Assembly (NCBI RefSeq): GCF_037042905.1
Contig: NC_087251.1
Location: forward strand, 36,264,501-36,328,500
Reading direction: 5' to 3'
DNA from: Lytechinus pictus
Taxonomy: Eukaryota; Echinodermata; Echinoidea; Temnopleuroida; Toxopneustidae
Length of the DNA stretch: 64,000 nucleotides
Both the position numbers and the translations under genes were made by a program. Shown piece by piece: positions 33,560-46,600 of this stretch; position 1 is the first letter of the stretch, and the number at the start of each line of letters is the position of its first letter. The notes under the pieces were generated by a model. It worked only from the letters and a program-made list of their open reading frames with translations. It did no database searches and was not told the origin of the DNA.

Positions 33560-35005
33560 TGTGTTTGGAACGCCCCTCGAAGAGATAGTCGGTGTCACAC
33601 TTTCGTCCCCAGTTACAAGGCGATTGCGCGCACACACACGGAACTTGAGAAAGACACACAAGAAAACAAATGCATTAAATGCACAAAATACTATTCGGAA
33701 CGATTTCATTTATTAACTATTTATTCCATCTACAACTAATGGTGATCATTATTTCATTATTCTGATGATTTTAAATTCATTAAACTTCTTCTATAGATCT
33801 ATTAATTTGGAACTAAGGGGGGAGATGAATGTATACCGTACGGTAGAGCAGGACTAGATTTTTTTTTTTGGGGGGGGCGGGGTAGAAGTTCTGCTACGAC
33901 AAATTTCACCCTCTCTGCGAGGCCTGACGAATAGAGTTTATACATACGATCGATTGAAATAGGCTAATCTGAGAAAAGAAAAACACCACTTTCGTGCATG
34001 GGATATGAAAGCCGAGAGATCATTACGACAGGCAATATAGGTATTGAGAGAATACGTGACGTTATAACCTCAAATCGTCTCTTTACCCTTGATTATTTTT
34101 TTCCATTGTGAGTTTTATGATTAGATTAATAAATATTTTTCATGAGGATACAAGTATCATCTTTTCACCATGCAAAAAATTCATGTCATTTAAGAAATTT
34201 ATATTTATTTTCTTTAACTAAAACATTTTTAGAAATTAGATGATAAAAGGATATGAATCTGATAAAAGAATCCTACCAAAAATTATTCGCAGCATGATTT
34301 CTGACGGCTTGGGTATTTATGGAAGACTTAACTCTGAGTCCTTATTCGTCTTTCCTCCATGTTACATCATTTAGACTAATACTAGGCCTATATATGCTCA
34401 ATAAAATATCATATTTCTTTGTCAACTAATCACCGGTCTTTTACGAAGAATTCATGTAAGTCAGTGATATTTTGGGGTGAGTAGATCATTCAGGATCAAC
34501 TTGGTACCCCCTACAGCCACGCATCGGGTAAACCGACCCCACACCGACAAACGTTATATTATCAGTAAGTGATTCTATTATATATTACAGAACGCGTAAA
34601 CTTACGCATCAGAAAATAATTTCAATACGCTTAAAACTATGCAAGATCCTTCCAAATGGAATTTGAATAGGATGGTGATGAAAAATGACCAAAACATAAT
34701 TTGAAAGCAGAACAAAATGTGGTCGAAATACCTAATCAGCGATTTAATGAATTTTTCCGAATTTTCCTACAGGAAATACACGTTCGGTAATACGATATCA
34801 TTTCCAAGCGACCAAAACATTTCACATGTGAAGAGGGGTGCGTTCGGAAACTGATATCTTAACAGAATGAAAACGACATCTGCACAAAATTTCACATTTT
34901 TTTTCATAGGTATTGGGGTATTCATGGTGGAATAAGTTTGATGAATTTCACTTCGTTTGATATGATTGAATTAATATAAGGTGTTCGGTAATACGATCCA
35001 CCGAT
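33560..35005. other. Intergenic DNA 3' of the protease gene
   Basis: No gene recognised. A T/G run lies at 33860-33880. TTTATT at 34204-34209 is a minus-strand AATAAA, 1.1 kb past the protease stop codon, a weak poly(A) candidate. Confidence 0.45.
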
Positions 35006-35009
35006 CCAT

Positions 35010-35264
35010 GCTGGTAAGAACACGGTGTGATCACAGTATATTCACATAGTCCACTATGTAAAAAATATTATTCACACTGTTCAAATGCTCAAATTAAACA
35101 GTGAAGAAATATTTTCACGCTGCGGACAGCTCAACAGTGTGACTGTACACAGCGTGATGACATTTTTTTTCATGGTCCACTACGTGAATATGCTCAATTT
35201 AACAGTGTGAAGGTGATTTCACATTGTGTTCCACAGTGTGGGACACTGTGTTATTTCCAGTAGA
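35010..35264. mobile_element. MITE rich in CACAGTGTG words, beside the protease stop codon
   Basis: Left TGGTAAGAACACGGTGTGATCA and right GTGGGACACTGTGTTATTTCC are inverted. It ends about 60 bp beyond the stop codon of the astacin gene, so it probably lies in or next to that gene's 3' UTR. Confidence 0.6.
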
Positions 35265-35324
35265 GATGTCGATCGGTTTGGTATCGGTTTCTTCGATGAG
35301 ACTGTAGCGTTGTTGGCCTTCCGA

Positions 35325-35451
35325 CTATATTATGGCTTTGTAAGATAATTGGAAGCCCCTAAACTGGATGGATTCATCGCTCTCGAAGGTCAACTTCATT
35401 CGGTTGGACCGGGATATGTAGGGGCCTAAATTAGTTCCAGATCCACAAAGT
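35325..35451 (-). CDS. Astacin terminal exon (end of CUB2)
   Basis: Acceptor TTTATTTCAG; codes LCGSGTNLGPYISRSNRMKL and TFESDESIQFRGFQLSYKAI, then TAG at 35327-35325. The C-G and FxSDxxxxxxGF motifs are the standard CUB ending. Confidence 0.88.
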
Positions 35452-38400
35452 CTGAAATAAAGAAAGATGGATATAGTGGCAATAGCAGTGATGATGATTA
35501 AAGTGAAAATAACTATAACAACAATAATGAGAGTGATATAATAGTAAAAATAGTAATAGTACTAATGATGAGAATATTGATAATCATGATAATGGTGATG
35601 ATGATGTTGATGATAATGATAATACTAGTAATACTATACCACTACTTCTACTACTAATATAAAATCATTCTTAGTAATGATAAGAGTATAGGCCTAATAA
35701 TAATAATAATAATAATAACAATTATTATAATAATTATAATCTGAATAATAGAAATAGTAATAATCTTTATAATAATAATTTCAACAACAATAATAGCAAT
35801 GATAATGATATATGGTGACGATAACCATTGTTTAGCACAAGAGCAAAAGGTGTTTCCCATAAACTATGTCAGATTGCCATTCCATTAATAAGAAATCTCC
35901 CATGCAGTGATAACAACTTATGACAATTCAAAACTTCCTCATTTTTGTCTTACTTTACTTTATTTTTTCCTGTAATTTTGTCGGCTCCTTTTATATTCAG
36001 AACGATTTGCCTGATAGACATATTTACCGTATTGGGTCAAACCCACTTTCGATGATTAAGACGTCGTAGCGGCAATTGTAACTTGACTCAATCTGCATAT
36101 CGTGGATAAATACATATATCCGCTGGCCTTCTTGGGTTTCCAAATTGTACACATTTCTCCTCAACGATGGGTAAGGATTCGGGTAGTTCGGTGATTGAAT
36201 TGTAGTCATAGGTGCTGACAGAATGACAAAAGTAAAAAAAAAAAAATGTGACTAATAAACCTAAGCCTATCAATGCAGTAGTATTTTTTTTACTTTTTGT
36301 TTCCGTGTATAGCCAGTTGTATGTCGATGTGTTTAGCTTGCTCGGACAAGAAGGCAATTTGTGGATCTTTTGCGATCAATAGGCCCTATTTCATAAATGA
36401 TTTGAACGTATTGTGAGACAATACAACTATCACAATTATTTTTACTATTTGATGCATGAACGTTGAGTAAACTCTAATAAAATATTCTTCGGGGGCATTT
36501 TTAGTACATTTTCTTACATTGTAAAACATGCATTATTGAAATAGACGGTGAACGTAAGTATTTTGAGCTAAATTATGCAAAGTCTTACAAAAATAGTTAT
36601 GAGGAAAACATGTCAAAATTTAGCTTGTTGAATATAAAAATTTAACAATTCTACTATCATTTGCAACAACCACATTTATATCGTTCAACGCACAAACCAT
36701 GGGGGTGGGATGGAGGCCGGAGGGTGGGTATACTGTTCCAATATATCCTACAAGTGATAAAAAAGTATTCATTCCTCGATCCAATACCTTAAACAAAAAA
36801 ATTTATTGATTTTTTTCTACTCTAAATAATGCCTCTAATTCTCATTACAGATGTAAAAATTATACGCTCTTTCCCGATTTTGGCAATTTTAGAGCCATTT
36901 ACATTGTACAGTATTCAGTAACATGTACATGTAAAGATTCATTATTTTTGTTCCCAAGGAAAGAATCTGTTTTAAAAAAATGTGAATGAGGTTTTATGAT
37001 TATAGGTTTTTTTTATTTGGATGGATTTGGCATTAACAATACACCTGTCTTTAAAAGGTCAATATACGACCAAGAAACTTGGCATACCTTCAGTTGTGGT
37101 TGTCACAACAGGTGCTTGTGTCGGTGCCGCAGTAGTTACGACCGGTGCTGCGGTTGGTGCCGCGGTAGTTACGACCGGTGCTGCGGTTGGCACCGCGGTA
37201 GTTACGACCGGTGCTGCGGTTGGCGCCGCGGTAGTTACGACCGGTGCTTCGGTTGGCGCCGCGGTAGTTACGACCGGTGCTTCGGTTGGTGCAATGGTTG
37301 TCACAACTGGTGCTTCGGTTGGTGCTGCGGTAGTTACGGCCAGTGCTTCGGAGGTTGTAAGTGGTTTATCAATGGTGAAGTGAGCTTTGAATCCTCTTCC
37401 AGTAAAAGATTCGTCGGAGGAGAACCATATCATCATATCATCCGTCGCAGTTATCGGGCTTTGTACAGAATTTCCACAATACTTTACACCACCGTATCGA
37501 AGGTCATCAGTGTTAACCTGGACGTAGTCCCAGCATTTGCCGTTGCTTTGACTTTCCAAGTCAAAATCATCAAACCACAGTGTTATCGTAGATCCAGGTT
37601 GGCCCTTTGAAAGAAGAAGCAGGGATAGTTTACAATACAAATATCATTAGACCAATATAAAATACTGCTTCTTTTATATTCTTTAAGACACGCAATGGCA
37701 CATGCACTTTTCATTTTGATCCGTTTACTAAGCTCATTATACGTTTTTGTCGAGTCCGCTTTTTTTTTAAATTCCACTTCTTCTTTTCCATAATATCTTA
37801 TGGTATTCTATTGCTTTCGATTCATATTTCACTTTTAATGCTATCATCACACTCTGTTATTTCCTGTTGCTTTCAGCTTTGTGCAATTGCTTCATTTTAA
37901 CTCGTGTAATATAATGGATATAGTAAAATAACTTGAAGGCCATCAGTTGGGTACCGAAAGATTGTAAGAAAGTGTGATTTGGCGTAATCTTGTATGCTAA
38001 AAATTGAATGTTATGTAAAAAATAAAATCATAGATAAAACAAGTGGAGCGTCTCTGGCAGTCTCACCTGCATCACGCGATTCACAAAAAACACCATTCAT
38101 ATATGATACAATACTACGTTCATTGATATTTGACCTTGATCATGTGACCTAAAACTTGTCAGTGATACTTGATTACCACTGTATCCACTTTTTATACACT
38201 ATATCTATAAATTTTGAAAGTTATGACAGCAATCTAATAATTACCTCCGAAATGGCCACAGTTCATTGACCTTAAATGACCCTTGACTTTGGTCATGTTA
38301 CCTGAAACTCGCATTAAATGTTCAGTGATATACTTGATTACACTTATGTTCAAGTTTTATGAACTAGATCCATAGACTTTCGGAGTTATGATGGTTATTC

Positions 38401-40573
38401 AACAATTCCCCCAAACATGGCCAAAGTTCATCGACCTTTGAACTCGGTCATGTGACTTGAAACTCGCACAGAATGTTCAGTAATACTTGATTACTCTTAT
38501 GTCCAAGTTTTATGAACTAGACCAATACACTTACAGAGTTATGATGGTAATTCAACAAATACCCCAACATTGCCAAAGTTCATTGACCTTAAATGAACTT
38601 CGACCTAGGTCATGTGACCTGAAATTTGCACAGGATATTCAGTGATACTTGATTACTTTTACATCCAAGTTTTATGAATCAGATTCATAAACTTTCAAAT
38701 TTATAGTTATTCAACATATACCCCCATCATGGCCAAAGTTCATTGACCTTTGACCTTAGTCATTTTACCTGAAACTCGCACAGGATGTTCAATGATACTT
38801 GATTACTCTTGTGTCCAAGTTTTATGAACTAGACCAATACACTTACAGAGTTATGATGGCAATAAAACAACTTGGACAAAGGTCATTGATCCTAAATGAC
38901 ATTTGACCTTGGTCATGTGACTTGAAACTCAAGCAGGATGTTCAATAATACTTGATTACCCTTATGGCCAAGTTTCATGAACTAGGTCCAATGTAATTTA
39001 TGCATAAGTTATGCTGTCATTTCAAAAACTTAATCTTCGGTTAAGATTTGATGTTGAAAAGCGGCGCCTATAGACTCTCTCTGCTATGCAGGCGGGTGTT
39101 TCATAAAGCTGTTCGTAAGATACGAATGAATTTACGCACGACTGGTGATCCTTTCTTGTGCTAAATGATATTCCTGTATAATTAATTTATGACCTAAGAA
39201 TATGTTCCAGTCGTGCGTAAAGTTGTGCGTAACTTTACGAACAGCTTTATGAAACACCCACCAGCTGAGACAAAAACGAGAATAACTCTCAAATAATGAA
39301 AGGAAAAGACACAATCTTCGTCAGTGCCAATGGTGCTACAAAATTAAAGCGAATTTAAAACCCGTTTCTGTTCCGATTAACCATTAATGAAAGGAAAAGA
39401 CACAATCTTCGTCAGTGCCAATGGTGCTACAAAATTAAAGAGAATTTAAAACCCGGTTCTGTTCCGATTAACCAATTTTCGACAAAGACCTCCCAGTTGT
39501 TCTTTGTCATTTGACGGACAATTTCAATACATAAAATGTGTTCTAAAATTCGTTCTGCGTGGCGGTGTGGATATATACTCGCTGATAATAAAGTTACATT
39601 GCACAAAAGCTAGGCGTATGAATTGAACTTACCTGAATATAAATCATGCAGTAAGAGTTAATGAGGTACTGTCCCGATTCGTAGTTAGGGGACGTAATCA
39701 CCCCCGATGCCTCAGTTCTTGTGATCTCGGTCACTTGAAGAGAAAGACAGGGAACGTATATGAATCACACCCATCCGAAAGACGGCATTGGCATCAATCT
39801 TTGTTACGTTTGTTGTTGGTTTGACATTATTTTTCTGATTCATTTTCAGGAAATCTTATACATTTATGATAGATCAAACAAGGGAGTCTCGTGAAGCACC
39901 TTTTCAAGTGATTTCCATTGACGATGAGATGTAATGAATCCAAAACGACAAAATAGTGAAAGTCGCCGGTAGGCCTCTATTATCATGAAATGCTCCCCAC
40001 CTCTCGATGTATCCTAACCACATATGGATTGAATCCGTATACTACTCTTTTTGATTTTGTCACCCGTTCTGGTCTTACTACCATCCGTTTCCAACCTGCT
40101 AATAATGATTATCGTAACTGTAAATTTTGTACGTAGAAATTTGTATGTTTCATTGCTTATATATCTGTATTATAATACGAAAAAAGGAGTAAATGTTGGA
40201 AATGGAAATAAGTGATTAAAAAAAATGGATATAGCAATAAGCGCTCTTTTGAGGCCTTTGTAAAAACTTAAAAGTACTCCAAAAGGTCAAGGAAGCATAG
40301 AGATCCACACTTTTTTCTTGGGTTTAGACCAACTCGTCCCCGCCAAAAAATTAGGTTCCCAATCGTATAACCTAACCCTAACCTAAACCTAGCCCTAACC
40401 CTTTTACTAGTATTATTTTCTTGTATTGTGTAACGCGCTTGACAATTTTTTCGTCCATGTTGGCTTTGTGTTCAAGTTCAAGTTTAAGTTTTAAAGAACA
40501 GACAGACATCAATCTAATGCACTTCTTAAAGTCATTTCTATTAAAACATAATGCAAAGTAATATAAATCAGAT

Positions 40574-40612
<39 letters not shown>

Positions 40613-43600
40613 TACCAGTCAAAAGTTTGGGTACACCAGTAATCAGAACTGATTTTTAACAAACATTTACAATTTATTCATTTATACTCTTCAAACACAG
40701 TGACAATTTAGTATCAAAATAAAGGGTAATTATCAGACTTCACATTGACTTTATTTTGAAGGTGAACAATCGTTTAAGAAAGCACTCAGGCGTGTCCAAA
40801 GAGAGATGAGACCAGACATAGAGTAAAAGCACAGAACCTTGTAAACAAAAAAAATGCTATTTCTGTTTCTGCAATATCTGACTTTCTTGACAAGTTCCAA
40901 TGATACATCTTTCTTAAATCTTTGATTCCTCATGAAGCCACCTCTGGCTACTATGATGACATGGAAAACACGTGGTATTCAGTTGAGTAGTTTCTTGAGG
41001 TCTGGTCTAATCTCGTTTTCAATTACCACAATTGTTTTCTCTTTTATTACTTTGTATTCACAGAAAAAAATATGCTTAACTTCAGGATCAGTTTGAATGG
41101 TATATTTGAATTATTGAAGATAAAATGTAAGAAGAAATTTTTTTTTGAAATATAAAAATCCTCAATTATTTCACCACTAGGGTACCTTAGTTTGCTTCAG
41201 AAGTGATGTTTGTTGTTTACTGATCAATTAATATTCAAAGATTATTCACTAAAAACCAATAAAATATTATGAAACGCACAGAGTCAACTCTAAAAACACA
41301 AAATGACAAACATCCTCATTTGACTTAAATAAACAGTTTGAGAGAGAGGGGTCTCTGGACACGCCTGAGTGCTTTCTGAAACGATATTTCATCTACAAAA
41401 TGAAACCAGTTTGAAGCAATAATTATCCTTTAATTTGATACTAAGTTGTCACTGTGTTTGAAGAGCATAAGTGAATGAATTGTAAAAAAAAATCAGTTAT
41501 AATTACAGGTGTACCCAAACTTTTGACTGGTACTGGATAATATATATATATATAGATATATATTTATTTATTTATTCATTTATGTATTTATTTATTTATT
41601 TATGAGCACTCACCGACTTTATCGACATTAGAGCTCTCTGTGCAGAGAGATCCTGTCCAATCAGGGGGACATTGACACGTGCATGTTTTGTCCACAAAGC
41701 CTCCATTTGCGCAGTTAAGAAGTGGACTAGGACATCTCGAATTGCAGTTGTATATGTAATTCGCAAGTTTGACATCGTAGAAACTGAGCTCCGACCTTTG
41801 GCCGATGTACTGCATGTCGAAAGGTCGTTTCGTCAGCAAAGTCGGCACAGCGTCATCGATGGCGAATCCCTGCATACCCAAGATTGAACAGTTATCCAAT
41901 AAGTCGACAACTCATAAATTGATCAAACCATAATTATAGATACATGTATATACACTGCAAAACACCTGTGTTGATTTAAAACCAGCCCGGTATCTATATC
42001 GGAAAACACCGGAGAAGCGTTGAAACAACACCAGTTAAGAATCAAACCGATATTGGTTTATAACACTAAGCGGTGTTGCTTAAATGCCATATTAGCACTG
42101 GAGGGGCACATCATTGTTCACAAACAATACAGTGCCCCTCCAATCATTGTCTCCTCCGGTTCACGGTCCGCCAATGGGTGTTTACTTGTTTCAACACCTC
42201 TCTGGTGTGGTCCGATATAGATACCTGGGGCCGATTGCACGAAAGGGTCTTTCCAAGGACAGTCTTTCGTGTCGCCCATCTTTGATGATGCGCTGTATGC
42301 GGGATATTTCTGAAATGTATGATAAACAAATAAAATTTGTTAGCTAGCATTTAAATCAATTCGTATACAATTTCATGATATATCACATCATTTTATAAAC
42401 AAAGATTTTGTTTACTTTAACAGATGAATAAAATATGTTTGCAGGTAATTTATTTGAAATGCGTTTCACATGGCGCATCATAATAAATGGGCGACATGAA
42501 AGACGGCTCCTGCAAAGACCCTTTCGTGCAATCGGCCCTAGACTGGTATTACACCGGCGTTTTTGCAGTGTAGGCTTAATCATTTCATTTCGTTGGGCTT
42601 CATTACACCGGAATAATTGAATATCCGAACAATGTAAACATTGCTCAAATTATTATAGGCGTCTTTACTTAGGTGCATGTGGCACAATTTCATTTGCTTG
42701 GGCGTCTTTACTTGGGTGTACGTGGAAACCTATAAATTGATCAGACTATATAGGCTCATTCCTTTCATTTGTTTGAGCATCCATACTTGGTGTAAGTGGA
42801 ATTTGAGCATTCTTACTTGGGTGTAAGCGGAAACCTTTACATTATTAATCATCAATCGTATCATTTGGTTTACATCCTTGCATAAGATGTAGCAGAAATT
42901 GCCAGCAATAAAAACAAATCTGATTTTTGTTTACATATACGATACAAACGATAAATAAATCGATCCTTAGCATACCAAATTCTCCTTTTAATTTAATACC
43001 CCCTCTGTTCTTTATTAAAAAAATAATTGTACTAAAATTTATTTCGGTCATACCACACCTTTATTGCTAAAGGCAGCATTGAATATTTGCAAATTAAGTC
43101 CGGACTCGAATACACTATACATAGGCGGATCCAGGTGGGGGCCCGAGGGGCCCGGGTCCACCCTATTGGCGGAGCAAAAAAAGAAAAAAAAGGGAAAGAA
43201 AGAAAAAAGGAAGGAAAAGAAAAGAGAAAAAGAAGAGGAGGAAGACGAGTGAATAAAATAAGATGAGAGGAAGACTTGGAAAAAAAATATTTCATGTCAC
43301 TATATAAAATTTTTCGCTCGCGCTTCGCGCTCGCATTGCCTGTTAAGTGATTTACATATCTTGTTCAACATGGAGCTTAAACATCAAGTTTGGAAGTCAA
43401 TATACAAAACATATTTCTCCTCGGAAATCGAACTTTCATTAATTTGTGTGATTTGCAAATTGATTTTTAAAAAGTGCTCTGTAAAAATGTCAGTTTATTC
43501 CATATTATTCCATAAAGTTTTAAAAATATCCCTTTTCAGGTCTGATTGTCAAAACGTATCAGCTAGCGCTGCCATGCTTGCATTTTGATTGGTGGGTTAT

Positions 43601-46600
43601 GTATGTCTCAATATTGATTATATAACAAACTACTTAAAATCCCCTTTTCATGACAGTTTATCAAAAATTTCGGCTCGCGATTTGCGCTCGCATTAATGGT
43701 TAAAAATATATCAACTGATTACTGATGCATCCTATTCATAATAAAACAAGTGGAATGCCTCTGGCCGTCTCACCTGCATCACGCGATTCAATATAGCAGC
43801 AGTGCTGATTTTGAAAACTACTATAACTCGCACAAGATGTTCAGTGATACTTGGTTACTCGTATTTCCACGTTTTATGAATTAGACCAATACACTTATAG
43901 AGATATGATGGCAATTCAACAAATACCCCCAACGTGGCCAAAGTTCTTTGACCTTACATGACCTTTGACCTTGATCATGTGACCTGAAACTCGCACAGGA
44001 TGTTCAGTGATACTTGATTACTCTTATGTCCAAGTTTTATGAACTAGACCAACACACTTTCAAATTTATGGCTGTAATTCAACAAATACCCCAATTTGGC
44101 CAAAGTTCATTGACCCTAAATGACCTTTGACCTTGATCATGTGACCTGAAACTTGCACAGGATGTTCAGTAATACTTGATTACTATTATGTCCAAGTTTC
44201 ATTAATCAGATCCATAAACTTTCAAAGTTATGATGGTAATTCAACAGATACCCCCAATTCGGCCAAAGTTCATTGACCCTAAATGACCTTTGACCTTGGT
44301 CATGTGTCGTGAAACTCATGCAGGATGTTCAGTGATACTTGATTAACCTTATGTATAAGTTTCATGAACTAGGTCCATATATTTTCTAATTTATGATGAC
44401 ATTTCAAAAACTTAACCTTAGGTTTAGATTTTGATGTTGATTCCCCCAACATGGTCTAAGTTCATTGACCCTAAATGACCTTTGACCTTGGTCATGTGAC
44501 ATGAAACTCAGGCAGGATGTTCAGTAATACTTGATTAACCTTATGGCCAAGTTTCATGAACTAGGTCCATATACTTTCTAAGTTATGCTGTCATTTCAAA
44601 AACTTAACCTCAGGTTAAGATTTGGTGTTGACGCCGCCGCCGCCGTCGCCGCCGCCGTCGCCGTCGGAAAAGCGGCGCCTATAGTCTCACTCTGCTATGC
44701 AGGTGAGACAAAAAAGTACTTGAAATGTACAGTGTTCAGGACATAATATCATCAGATTCTGCGCCCTCATTATGCATTAATAAATAAGATATCAATTTAA
44801 TAATTAAATTGTCCCTTTTGTTTAATCTCGCGCTTAGCAAGATGAATAGGAAGATATATAGTCATCATATTCATATAATGACATGTCCTAAGGATGTCAC
44901 GGTCCTATGTCTCAAACTCAAAGTGATAATGAAAAATATCAGCTCTTTATCAAGTGCGATTTATATCCACCTTACAATTTTCCTACAGTGTTTGAAATAT
45001 GAAGCTGAAATTGACCCCCCTTTTCAGATCGGAATATCAAATTTTTTAATGATAAAAGATGTATTTAGAATGTCTAGATTCTAGGTCTAAATCTGAAACA
45101 CGCGCGCACATGTTCATTCAGTTATCCAGTTTCAGATCACAATATCAAAAATGTTCTGCTCGCCCTTTGTGCTCGAATTATTAATGTAGGAATATTCCCC
45201 CTTTCTCATCCCTTTCATGATTTACAAAACATGAATAGAGTGTCCTGTTCTAGGTCTAAATCTCGAATTTTTCCGCTTGCGCTTCGTGCTCGCAATATTT
45301 GATTGTTGAAATATGTAACGTCTTCATGGCTAAGTGCAAGCAGTCCTTAAAAGGCACTTTTCGATCAGTTCAAAAACGTATACAAACATTTTCTGCTCGC
45401 GCTTTGCGCTCGCATTATTAATGTAGGAAGATCCCTTCTTACTCATTCTTTTCATGATTTACAAAACATAAATAGAGTGTCCTGTTGTAGGTCTAAAACT
45501 ATAATTTTTCCGCTCGCGCTTCGCGCTCGCATCAATTGTTTAGTTATATTGCTATCCTGTTCATGATTACAGAAATTGATTAAAATTTTCCATTCTTTAT
45601 GTAGAAATTTCAAAATTTTTCAGCTCGCGCTTCGCGCTTGCATTATTTGATTGTTAAAATATGCAACGTCTTCATGGCTAAATGCAAGAAGCTTTAAAGT
45701 GATTGGTTAACATTGGTTTGACTTTTAAAAAATCTGAGCTAGAAGGTTACACTTGTCACCTGTGTGTGTGATATGTTACAAAAATGAAGCCCAGAAAAAT
45801 TACGTTCGAAAATAATTATTTAGTGCTTCAAAAATTGAAATATAAAGTGACCGAAAACACCATCTTAATTTCATCCCATACACTTATGTGTACTATTTAG
45901 GCGTCTATAAGACGCCTTTTTACAAAATCGGGGTTTGTCTTGTAGTTTTAGCTTTTCATTCTCAATAATGGTTGTTTTCAGGGTTTATTAGTTCTAATAC
46001 ATGCACTTGTACACATGTTTCATCTTGGTTTGAGAATTTTTTAAATCGGCTGCTCACAAATTTAAACAGTACCTTTAACAGGTAGGCCTACCTTTCCGAT
46101 CAGTTCAAAACGTGTATCAAAAATTTCTGTTCGCGTTTGTAGTAATTATTGCCGGCACATCTTTTTTTTTCAGAATGTTCAAACTTTAGGAAAAAATACA
46201 TACAATTTATAAAAAAAATTGCTCGGGCTTCGCGCTCGCATTATGAAATAAGGATTATGATATTATATATTTATGTTGATTTAAAGAATACAGCTAAGAA
46301 GTGACTTATAGGACTACCCCCTTCATAGAAACAAACAAAAAATCATCTTCGAGCGGCCGATCGGGGACAATATGGCTGAAAAAAATTCTGGACCCCCCCC
46401 TATTGACGAAGGCTGGATCCGCCCCTGCTATAATATGTAATATTGCATAATTTTGATGTTGGTTTACTCACATGGGATCCGTAATGCATGACGGACGTGA
46501 CATCATATTCCACTACATCGCTACTCATAACTTCGTCGAGAGTATACTTGTCAAAGTTGTGTTTCTGTGAAGTTTGGATGTTGCTCCATAAGACATCGAC

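Noticed and set aside
35654-35860. Ile-rich minus-strand frame resembling a membrane peptide
   Set aside because: AAT/GAT microsatellite in an astacin intron.
36996-37610. Plus-strand open frame of 204 codons rich in Cys, Gly, Arg and Tyr
   Set aside because: It is the antisense of astacin exon 8; the open frame follows from the 33-bp coding repeat, and the minus-strand reading has CUB motifs and splice sites.
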